Part shown: positions 1-5,007 of the stretch, in pieces
Layout: each line of letters starts with the position of its first letter
Position numbering within the stretch: the stretch's first letter is position 1
Assembly: GCA_022425585.1 (NCBI GenBank)
Contig: JAKMFF010000195.1
Coordinates: 1 to 5,007, forward strand
DNA from: Candidatus Poseidoniaceae archaeon
GTDB taxonomy: Archaea > Thermoplasmatota > Poseidoniia > Poseidoniales > Poseidoniaceae
Reading direction: 5' to 3'
DNA: 5,007 nt
Notes under the pieces: generated by a model
Told to the model about the DNA's origin: nothing
Seen by the model: only the letters and a program-made list of their open reading frames with translations
Database searches by the model: none
Made by a program: the position numbers and the translations under genes

Positions 1-1017
1 CACATCAATGCAATGCTCTCTCATATTACCGAAAACGATTTTCAAATAAGACCAGGTGCTGCTGTTAGAACCCTGATGCAAGACATTGAACCACTAGTTG
101 AAATGCAGGGAAACCACGGTATACCAATACAAGCTTCAGCATTTCTTGGAACAAGTCCAATCCGCCAATATACGGAAGGTTGGACAATGGAAAAACTCAT
201 TTCGACCATGGAAAAAGCGGTCTCATATGCGGTTGAAAATGATGTACCTGTAATGTTTGTTACTGAAGATACTACTAGATCAAACCCTGATGATGTTAAA
301 GCAATCTACCAGAGGGCGATGGAATTAGGCGTAAGAAGGCTATGTGTCTGTGATACATGTGGCCATGTAACGCCAAACGGAGTCAAAAAATTACTTAATT
401 TCATTGACGAAGAAGTAATCAAAGATGGTGGATATAAGAGAAATGAAATCGAAGTTAACTGGCATGGCCACCAAGACCGTGGTCTAGGTGTTGCCAATAA
501 TATCGCAGCAGTTGAAGCAGGCGCAGATGTAATTCACGGTACTGCACTTGGTGTTGGTGAAAGGGCCGGAAATGCACCACTTGACCAAACTTTGGTTAAT
601 CTAAAATTGATGGGCGTCATAGATAATGATCTCACTTTACTTGATGAATACATGAGGACTGCAAATAAATACATTGAAGTTCCCTTGCCAAGAAATTATC
701 CTGTTTTTGGCGAAGACGCTTTCGAAACAGGCACAGGAGTTCACGCCTCTGCGGTAATTAAGGCAATGAGGAAAGGCGATGATTGGTTAGCAGATAGAGT
801 CTACTCTGGCGTTCCAGCAGGTGATTTTGGATTGAAACAAGTAATCAGAATTGGCCACATGGCAGGACGTTCAAACATAATATGGTGGCTAGAACAAAAT
901 GGCTATGAGGTAACTGATGAATTGGTATCTCATTTATTTGAAGTTGCCAAATCACAACGGAGAAACATGCTTGATAGCGAAGTTCAAACTGCAGTTCAAC
1001 AGTTTTTGAATCAATAA
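1..1017 (+). CDS. 2-isopropylmalate/homocitrate synthase family acyltransferase (LeuA-like), 5'-truncated
   Basis: The frame is open from base 1, so the gene enters from the left and the ATG at 13 is an internal Met. About 338 codons remain. Family members condense acetyl-CoA with a 2-oxo acid in a metal-dependent Claisen reaction, in leucine, isoleucine (citramalate) or lysine (homocitrate) biosynthesis. Counting from the first visible codon, seen are the E-D-T-T-R-S barrel motif (about 89-94), DTCGH (about 118-122), metal-binding H-G-H (155 and 157) and GVGERAGNA (184-192), whose Asn is a further metal ligand in LeuA. The subdomain following the barrel is present, with TGVH near 245-248 and a GHMAGR motif like the GKHSGR of LeuA. 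The protein ends soon after it, so the roughly 120-residue regulatory domain of classical LeuA is absent. The catalytic RDG segment lies outside the window. The family is secure; the oxo-acid substrate cannot be read from the sequence, so no symbol is given. Confidence 0.9.
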   Translation, partial: HINAMLSHITENDFQIRPGAAVRTLMQDIEPLVEMQGNHGIPIQASAFLGTSPIRQYTEGWTMEKLISTMEKAVSYAVENDVPVMFVTEDTTRSNPDDVKAIYQRAMELGVRRLCVCDTCGHVTPNGVKKLLNFIDEEVIKDGGYKRNEIEVNWHGHQDRGLGVANNIAAVEAGADVIHGTALGVGERAGNAPLDQTLVNLKLMGVIDNDLTLLDEYMRTANKYIEVPLPRNYPVFGEDAFETGTGVHASAVIKAMRKGDDWLADRVYSGVPAGDFGLKQVIRIGHMAGRSNIIWWLEQNGYEVTDELVSHLFEVAKSQRRNMLDSEVQTAVQQFLNQ

Positions 1018-2331
1018 TTACTCAAATTCTTGATATGTATCGAGGTTCTTTTGATTGGAGACTGCGTTCACCCACTCACTATCAACGCTACCACCACTCC
1101 ATTCGCCATCCAATGCTACCTCACTAACATCTATTTCTTCTCGCCATGAAGGCTTTTCATCAGAACCACAAACAATGAATTTGCCAGTAGAATCAATCTG
1201 TTCCTCAAGTAATGATATGTGTTTAGAAACCGGTAAGAAATGGCCAACAGGCATCCCAGATGCGGTGAACGGATTGGTAGCAGCACCAATTAACAGCCCG
1301 TCCTCGGGGGCTACTATGTCAACAGTTAATCCTGGTGTTGCAGGGTCAGAAATGGTAGCAATAACTTCTCCTTCTCTCATAACTGAACCAGCGGTAACAA
1401 ACATATCTAGTAATCCACCTTCCCCAGCTCTAAGCCATCTTGAACCACTAGCTAGCATCCTAAATCTGGGCCTATTAGGAGTCCCTGGTACCATTCTAAG
1501 AGACCTAAGTACATTCAAAACACCGTGAATAGCGACTTTTACAGTTGCATTATCGATTAAATTCGCACCCCCTCCTTCATAGGTTATCGAAGGGATGTCA
1601 TGGGCATTTGCAGCCTTTCTCAATGAGCCACGAGGTGCTTTTGAGTCAAGTAAAATTTCGATGCCAAAAGCCTTGGCTAATATGTTTGAACCTGCGTGGG
1701 CTAAATCTACTCTTAATTGTGGCATATTGGATCTTCCTTTTGCGGCGCTGTGAAGGTCAATAATGGCGTCACTGTCCTTTAGTAAGTATTTCCATACTTG
1801 CGCAGCAACTCTTCTTGTAGTCGAGCCTTTGAAATCTCCTGGGAAATTTCTATTGAGGTCTCTTCCATCAGGAAAATATCTAGATTTAGCCCTGTAACCA
1901 GGCAAATTTACTACCGGTACAATTCGAATAGTGCCAGCGAGTTGATTTGGATCAAGATTTTTACCAATATCGGTAAAGGCATTTGACAGCAAATGTGTAC
2001 AAGCCGATGCACCAGTCAATTCATCACCATGAATTCCTCCCAAAATAGTGATGGTAGGGCCGGGTCTTATACCATGCAAAACAGTAACAGGAATAGGCCA
2101 CGGGTCTCCTAAATCAACTTCAAGCAGAGGGAGTGAGATTGTTCTTATTGTGCCAGGTTTGATAGTCTTTCTAAACAGTTTTATGTTACCCCAATCTGCT
2201 GATCTATCCCACTCTGGGCGGTCTTCAGTTTGATGAGCAGCAAGAGCCTCTTGAATGGCGATTTTACGTCGCTTGGGTAGTTCATGGGCGAGACGAACTT
2301 TCGTCTTCTTGACTTTTTTCCCCCCGGCCAT
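1018..2331 (-). CDS. Succinylglutamate desuccinylase/aspartoacylase family zinc deacylase
   Basis: 437 residues. The family (AstE/AspA, related to M14 carboxypeptidases) hydrolyses the amide bond of N-acylated amino acids using one zinc. The expected residues are present: GGIHGDELTG with zinc ligands H101 and E104, the R-D-L-N-R-N-F-P-G motif (157-165) that in the family binds substrate carboxylate, IDLHS with zinc ligand H194, and YEGG with the likely catalytic E252. Residues about 290-370 look like the C-terminal beta domain, with APEDGLL at 341-347. Unusual are a Lys/Arg-rich start (K/R-dense over residues 5-23) and an acidic tail (about 375-437), which make it longer than typical members of roughly 320-360 residues. 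The start is well set: an in-frame TAA lies two codons upstream of this ATG. No Shine-Dalgarno is visible, so translation may be leaderless or near-leaderless. No other arginine-succinyltransferase-pathway gene is nearby, so the true substrate is unknown. Confidence 0.88.
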   Translation of the reverse strand: MAGGKKVKKTKVRLAHELPKRRKIAIQEALAAHQTEDRPEWDRSADWGNIKLFRKTIKPGTIRTISLPLLEVDLGDPWPIPVTVLHGIRPGPTITILGGIHGDELTGASACTHLLSNAFTDIGKNLDPNQLAGTIRIVPVVNLPGYRAKSRYFPDGRDLNRNFPGDFKGSTTRRVAAQVWKYLLKDSDAIIDLHSAAKGRSNMPQLRVDLAHAGSNILAKAFGIEILLDSKAPRGSLRKAANAHDIPSITYEGGGANLIDNATVKVAIHGVLNVLRSLRMVPGTPNRPRFRMLASGSRWLRAGEGGLLDMFVTAGSVMREGEVIATISDPATPGLTVDIVAPEDGLLIGAATNPFTASGMPVGHFLPVSKHISLLEEQIDSTGKFIVCGSDEKPSWREEIDVSEVALDGEWSGGSVDSEWVNAVSNQKNLDTYQEFE

Positions 2332-2421
2332 GAATTAGCGGAATAGTTCCTTATCAATGAATGATGCGATTGTTGGGAAAATAAACGCAAGTAACAAAGG
2401 CATACTGGAGATAGGGATTTT
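2332..2421. promoter_or_regulatory. Divergent promoter region between deacylase and thioesterase genes
   Basis: This 90-nt gap must contain start signals for both flanking transcripts. Its most A+T-rich tract is GGGAAAATAAACG at 2375-2387, which reads as a purine-rich BRE-like segment followed by an AT element on the + strand and as TTTATTTT on the - strand. It is centred about 40 nt from the + ATG and about 50 nt from the - ATG, a plausible position for an archaeal TATA box serving either gene. The match is loose and the exact box is a guess; only the need for promoters here is strong. Confidence 0.3.
2407..2410 (+). promoter_or_regulatory. Possible Shine-Dalgarno GGAG for thioesterase gene
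   Basis: GGAG lies 11 nt before the ATG at 2422. It matches the core of the archaeal anti-Shine-Dalgarno but the spacing is slightly long. It supports that ATG, which is also the first ATG after an in-frame TAA at 2392-2394. Confidence 0.4.
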
Positions 2422-2889
2422 ATGGGAGATAAATGCGTGCAACTAGAATATGCTCCAAATTCGATTTGTTTTGGATGTGGCCCTGCTAATGAAGACGGGC
2501 TAAGGATAGAGAGTTACAGAATCGATAACGGCTTAGTAATGGAATATTTGCCAAATGATTCTCATCAAGCATTTCCTGGAATGATAAACGGAGGGATAAT
2601 TGGAACTCTGTTGGATTGCCATGGTAACTGGACTGCAGCAGTTGGATTAATGGATAAAAATAATTTATCAGAGCCACCATGTACAGTAACAGCTTCATAT
2701 TCAGTTAAATTAAGGCGCCCAACACCGCTCGGGGAGAAATTAATCATTACTAGTCAAATTACAGAAATTGATGGTAATAAGGTGAAAGTAGAATTATTGC
2801 TCGAAGCAAATGGCAAAATTTGCGCTAGTGGTGAAGGACTTTTTGTTGCGGTCAAGGAAGGGCACCCTGCATACCATAGGTGGAATTAA
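2422..2889 (+). CDS. PaaI-like hotdog-fold acyl-CoA thioesterase
   Basis: 155 residues, a complete single hotdog domain of normal length. Members of this family hydrolyse acyl-CoA or aryl-CoA thioesters in the cytoplasm, usually as dimers or tetramers. Seen are the N-terminal CFGCGPANEDGL signature (16-27), the central-helix motif FPGMINGGIIGTLLDCHG (51-68) with the likely catalytic acid D65, and the strand TASYSVKLRRPTPLG (90-104) typical of the fold. The loop that is commonly HGG in PaaI is NGG here (N56). The first in-frame stop upstream is at 2392-2394, so the ATG at 2422 is the earliest ATG available. It is followed after 4 nt by the SprT-like gene, so the two are probably one transcript. 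The physiological acyl-CoA cannot be inferred; the partner gene gives no metabolic clue. Confidence 0.9.
   Translation: MGDKCVQLEYAPNSICFGCGPANEDGLRIESYRIDNGLVMEYLPNDSHQAFPGMINGGIIGTLLDCHGNWTAAVGLMDKNNLSEPPCTVTASYSVKLRRPTPLGEKLIITSQITEIDGNKVKVELLLEANGKICASGEGLFVAVKEGHPAYHRWN
2878..2883 (+). promoter_or_regulatory. Shine-Dalgarno AGGTGG for SprT-like gene
   Basis: AGGTGG sits in the last codons of the thioesterase gene, 10 nt before the ATG at 2894, and matches part of the archaeal anti-Shine-Dalgarno complement (AGGAGGTG). It fits re-initiation inside a two-gene transcript and contrasts with the transcript-opening genes at 2331, 4052 and 4142, which show no such site. Confidence 0.5.
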
Positions 2890-2893
2890 TTAA

Positions 2894-3424
2894 ATGGTTA
2901 AACCAGATAAATCTCAGAGTATTTTACTCGAAGATTTGAGATTACTGGTAGTCGAAATAATGAGTGATATGGATATTTGGCAGGATTTTGATTTATTACC
3001 TTTACAGAAAATAAGATTAGGACTACTTAGAAAAAATGCTACTCAAAGACATGGAGTGACTAGGTGGAATCGGGGTGTTACAGCAGAGAACCTAAGTATT
3101 GATAATGTGGAAACAATTGAATTACATCCAGAATTACTAAATCATGAATGGAACGCATATGCAGCATTTGTTTTGCATCATGAATTCATCCATGCGTTAG
3201 GTTTCAGGAGCCACGATTTATTGTTCAGAAAGTTAGAACATTCATGGCCAGGTAAAAATGCAGGAGAAATGGGTTCTAAGTTCACTGAATATCTACGTAA
3301 GAAATCAGCAAAATGGTTTTGGATTTGTAATAATTGTGAACTACAATTTCCACGCAAAAAGCCCAGCAATGGTAAGTATAAATGCAGAAAGTGTTCGACG
3401 ACTTTAGTTGATATCAAAGTTTAA
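2894..3424 (+). CDS. SprT/Spartan-like metalloprotease with C-terminal zinc ribbon
   Basis: 176 residues. The SprT-like domain carries an H-E-x-x-H zinc-protease motif, HHEFIHALGFRSHDLLF, with H96, E97 and H100, and a third candidate ligand at H107, as in SprT and Spartan. A zinc ribbon follows: C145-x2-C148 and C164-x2-C167, inside WICNNCEL and YKCRKCS. Eukaryotic Spartan and yeast Wss1 use such domains to degrade DNA-protein crosslinks; prokaryotic SprT-like proteins are mostly uncharacterised, so a DNA-repair role is inference from the family. The start is fixed by an in-frame TAA directly before the ATG (2891-2893) and by a Shine-Dalgarno at 2878-2883. It lies 4 nt behind the thioesterase gene and ends 7 nt from the convergent TerB-repeat gene. 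No signal peptide or membrane segment is seen, so it is probably cytoplasmic. Confidence 0.88.
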   Translation: MVKPDKSQSILLEDLRLLVVEIMSDMDIWQDFDLLPLQKIRLGLLRKNATQRHGVTRWNRGVTAENLSIDNVETIELHPELLNHEWNAYAAFVLHHEFIHALGFRSHDLLFRKLEHSWPGKNAGEMGSKFTEYLRKKSAKWFWICNNCELQFPRKKPSNGKYKCRKCSTTLVDIKV

Positions 3425-3464
3425 CATTCTTTCATTTTTTAGATTTACTTTTTGCTTTCTTCTC
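3425..3464 (+). terminator. Candidate T-rich archaeal terminator for thioesterase-SprT transcript
   Basis: Right after the SprT-like stop codon the + strand is strongly T-rich, with T6 at 3435-3440, T5 at 3449-3453 and further TTT/TTCT runs. Archaeal RNA polymerase can terminate at oligo-T tracts without a hairpin, and I see no hairpin here. The tract overlaps the 3' end of the opposite-strand gene, where it is the complement of AAA/AAG-rich codons for a lysine-rich tail, so the T-richness may be only a coding by-product. Confidence 0.4.
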
Positions 3465-4052
3465 AGCGGTTTTGATTGCTTCATCAGCATCCATTTCAGC
3501 ATCTTTTGCAGCTTTTGTAATCATCGCTTTTTCATCTTCTGAAATTTCACCATCTTTAGCGGCAGATTTCATTGCTGCTTCAACATTCATTCTTGCCGCT
3601 TCTTCATCAGAAATCCCTAGAGCAGATTGGAATGATTTTAGTTCGTTTAATTCTTCTTCCGTAATGACTCCATCTTCCCACGCAGAGTCATAGGCATCCA
3701 ACAAAAAATCACGATAAGCACTTGGATTTAACAAAACATCTCTAATCAGGCCATGGTTAGGGCTTGAATCCATCGAATCAGACATCTCTAGAATGGCAAT
3801 TGATCGTCTTACTTCCTTAACCGCCATATCTTTCAGTCCATGGCCGGCCCATACTGCACCAGCAGCGACTACAGCGGCTGCAAACCATCTCATTATATTT
3901 TGATCAACTAAATCACCAGGTTCAATCAAGTGAAAAATTCCCAAGACTGCCATCGCTGCTCCACACATGACTTCGACCCAATCGTTAAGGTCAGGTTCGT
4001 CATCAAAGACTGCAAGTCTTTCTTCGACCATGGAATCAATGTCATCGCTCAT
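3432..4052 (-). CDS. Membrane hairpin protein with tandem TerB-like repeats
   Basis: 206 residues, function unknown. An acidic N-terminus (1-24) is followed by two hydrophobic segments (about 25-43 and 55-72) joined by a short loop, then a basic stretch (74-84, KDMAVKEVRRS). By the positive-inside rule both ends should face the cytoplasm. The C-terminal half holds two aligned repeats exactly 40 residues apart: A-x-x-S-A-x-x-D-G-x-I-T/S-E-x-E at 120-134 and 160-174, each followed by a helix. The DG-x-I-S/T-E-x-E core resembles TerB/tellurite-resistance-like helical domains, whose acidic residues have been linked to metal binding; the biochemical role of such modules is poorly known. The last residues are mostly lysine. 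The ATG is the first after an in-frame TAA (complement of 4077-4079), and no Shine-Dalgarno precedes it. It is convergent with the SprT-like gene and divergent from Hel308. The reading frame is convincing; the TerB assignment is moderate. Confidence 0.8.
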   Translation of the reverse strand: MSDDIDSMVEERLAVFDDEPDLNDWVEVMCGAAMAVLGIFHLIEPGDLVDQNIMRWFAAAVVAAGAVWAGHGLKDMAVKEVRRSIAILEMSDSMDSSPNHGLIRDVLLNPSAYRDFLLDAYDSAWEDGVITEEELNELKSFQSALGISDEEAARMNVEAAMKSAAKDGEISEDEKAMITKAAKDAEMDADEAIKTAEKKAKSKSKK

Positions 4053-4141
4053 GTACAGTGCAGGAATCGAAAGGTCTTATTGATGTCGGAGTGAAATAAT
4101 CTTGCGTTGTCCTTTTGGACTATTGACACCACACCGGTTAC
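4053..4141. promoter_or_regulatory. Divergent promoter region between TerB-repeat and Hel308 genes
   Basis: This 89-nt gap lies between two divergent starts. The only clear A+T tract is GAAATAAT at 4093-4100, about 42 nt from the Hel308 ATG and about 45 nt from the opposite ATG, so it could act as a TATA-like element for either. No Shine-Dalgarno is seen before either start, which suggests short-leader or leaderless mRNAs. The element is a loose match and is offered only as the best candidate. Confidence 0.28.
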
Positions 4142-5007
4142 ATGGCAGGCAAATCAATGTCAGTAGATGACTTGAATTTGCCCAGTAAGGCGAGACAGTT
4201 TTTCATTAATGAATGGGGTATAGAACGCCTACACCCACCTCAAGCAGAATCTATGGAGCCAATTTTTTCTGGGAGAAATGCGCTTATTGCAATACCAACG
4301 GCAAGTGGAAAATCGTTGATTGCTTATATCGCTATTCTGCGCCGGTTGTTACTTGAGGACATAGGCTCTAGAGCAGTATATATTGTACCATTGAAAGCAC
4401 TTGCTACAGAGAAATTTGAAGAATTATCACAATTGGGTAAAGCTCTAAATCTGACTATTGGACTGGGAATTGGCGACTCGACATCAGAGGCTAAGAGAAT
4501 AAATGAATGTGACATATTAATCTGTACTTCAGAAAAATTAGATTCAATAATTAGAAATCGGTCAGAAATAATGTCAAATGTATCAATTATTGTAGCTGAT
4601 GAATTTCACCTGCTAAACGACATTTCAAGAGGCCCAACACTTGAAATAAACCTAACAAAGTTAAGATATCTAAAACCCAAAGCCCAGATTATTGCCTTAT
4701 CAGCAACTGTCGGAAATTGTCAAGATTTAGCTAATTGGCTGGATGCCGATTTAGTAGTGTCCGATTGGCGCCCTGTTGCTTTAGAGTACAGTACTTTTCA
4801 TGATCTGCATCTCGAGCCAAGATTGGTTCAATCATCTGCGTTGTCTTCCGAACCTAGTCAACTAAATCCTCCTAGGGATTTGTCAGGTCCTAAATCTCAT
4901 CCTTCATGGGTTGCATTAGATGATTCAATTGAGAATGACGGACAATTACTGATATTTGTTGGGACAAGAAAAAGCGCAGAATCTGAGGCATTAAAATTAG
5001 CCAAAAG
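4142..5007 (+). CDS. hel308: Hel308-family superfamily 2 DNA helicase, 3'-truncated
   Basis: 288 codons plus two bases are visible and the frame stays open at the right edge. Full Hel308 proteins run to about 700 residues, so roughly the first 40% is present. Hel308 is an ATP-dependent 3'-to-5' helicase that unwinds lagging strands at stalled forks and is related to eukaryotic HelQ and PolQ. Motifs in order: Q motif HPPQ (31-34), Walker A IPTASGKS (51-58), motif Ia PLKALA (83-88), motif Ib TSEKLDS (129-135), motif II DEFH (153-156; DEIH in most relatives), motif III SATVGN (187-192), the family-typical VSDWRPV (206-212), and motif IV LIFVGTRKSAE (270-280). RecA domain 2 is only begun; the winged-helix, ratchet and C-terminal domains lie outside. 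The ATG at 4142 is the first after an in-frame TGA (4124-4126); Met6 is a weaker alternative. No Shine-Dalgarno is visible. Confidence 0.94.
   Translation, partial: MAGKSMSVDDLNLPSKARQFFINEWGIERLHPPQAESMEPIFSGRNALIAIPTASGKSLIAYIAILRRLLLEDIGSRAVYIVPLKALATEKFEELSQLGKALNLTIGLGIGDSTSEAKRINECDILICTSEKLDSIIRNRSEIMSNVSIIVADEFHLLNDISRGPTLEINLTKLRYLKPKAQIIALSATVGNCQDLANWLDADLVVSDWRPVALEYSTFHDLHLEPRLVQSSALSSEPSQLNPPRDLSGPKSHPSWVALDDSIENDGQLLIFVGTRKSAESEALKLAK

Noticed and set aside
1003..1007. T5 run as a terminator for the LeuA-like gene
   Set aside because: It lies inside the coding sequence before the stop codon, so it cannot be assigned as a normal downstream terminator.
1055..1528. Long + strand frame of 157 codons opposite the deacylase gene
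   Set aside because: It is a low-complexity Ser/Pro/Thr-rich antisense reading of a gene with intact catalytic motifs on the other strand; it shows no domain and no ribosome binding site.
1545..2233. Three further short + strand frames antisense to the deacylase gene
   Set aside because: All are shadows of the - strand coding region, with no recognisable protein features.
2181..2390. - strand frame overlapping the deacylase start and the divergent gap
   Set aside because: It overlaps the well-supported basic N-terminal coding segment in another frame and encodes no recognisable motif.
2486..2747. Two - strand frames inside the thioesterase gene
   Set aside because: They are antisense shadows; the + strand frame carries the complete hotdog domain.
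3472..3693. Hydrophobic Ala/Ser-rich + strand frame opposite the TerB-repeat gene
   Set aside because: It could pass for a small membrane protein, but its composition is what the complement of acidic, Ala-rich helical repeats would give; the repeat structure supports the - strand frame instead.
3519..3695. EF-hand calcium-binding loops in the repeats of the membrane protein
   Set aside because: With the Gly at loop position 6, positions 1 and 3 are Ser/Trp and Ser/Ala instead of Asp/Asn, so the canonical ligands are missing; the TerB-like D-G-x-I pattern fits better.
4324..4515. - strand frame inside the Hel308 gene
   Set aside because: It is an antisense shadow of a region coding clear helicase motifs on the + strand.
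1..5007. CRISPR array, insertion sequence, integrase, toxin-antitoxin pair or defence island
   Set aside because: I saw no regularly spaced direct repeats, terminal inverted repeats, recombinase motifs or characteristic small gene pairs; nearly all bases belong to six housekeeping-like genes.

Overview
This AT-rich window holds six protein genes packed almost edge to edge, the first and last cut by the window ends. The Hel308-type helicase at the right end is an archaeal hallmark. Short gaps, weak or absent Shine-Dalgarno sites before the genes that open transcripts, and a metabolic gene set of aerobic, mesophilic character fit a streamlined marine archaeon. A relative of Marine Group II (Candidatus Poseidoniales, Thermoplasmatota) is my best guess. 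That placement is inference; no rRNA or tRNA is present to fix it.

Layout, left to right: (1) 1-1017 (+), the 3' part of a 2-isopropylmalate/homocitrate-synthase-family acyltransferase lacking the usual C-terminal regulatory domain. (2) 1018-2331 (-), a zinc-dependent deacylase of the succinylglutamate desuccinylase/aspartoacylase family with a basic N-terminal tail and an acidic C-terminal tail; its stop codon directly abuts that of gene 1. (3) 2422-2889 (+), a PaaI-like hotdog-fold thioesterase. (4) 2894-3424 (+), a SprT/Spartan-like metalloprotease with a C-terminal zinc ribbon, 4 nt downstream of gene 3 and probably co-transcribed with it. (5) 3432-4052 (-), a membrane hairpin protein with two tandem TerB-like repeats and a lysine-rich tail. 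(6) 4142-5007 (+), the N-terminal part of a Hel308 DNA helicase, open to the right edge.

Orientation alternates: convergent (1/2), divergent (2/3), convergent (4/5), divergent (5/6). Each convergent pair is separated by 0-7 nt and each divergent pair by about 90 nt, so the two divergent gaps must hold the promoters for four transcripts. The SprT-like protease and Hel308 both belong to families that act on damaged or stalled DNA, which gives the right half a weak genome-maintenance flavour. The other genes look like ordinary metabolism or are of unknown role.

I see no CRISPR array, insertion sequence, integrase, RNA gene or defence island. The window looks like ordinary chromosomal backbone of a poorly characterised lineage. 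The TerB-repeat membrane protein and the tailed deacylase are its least-explained parts.
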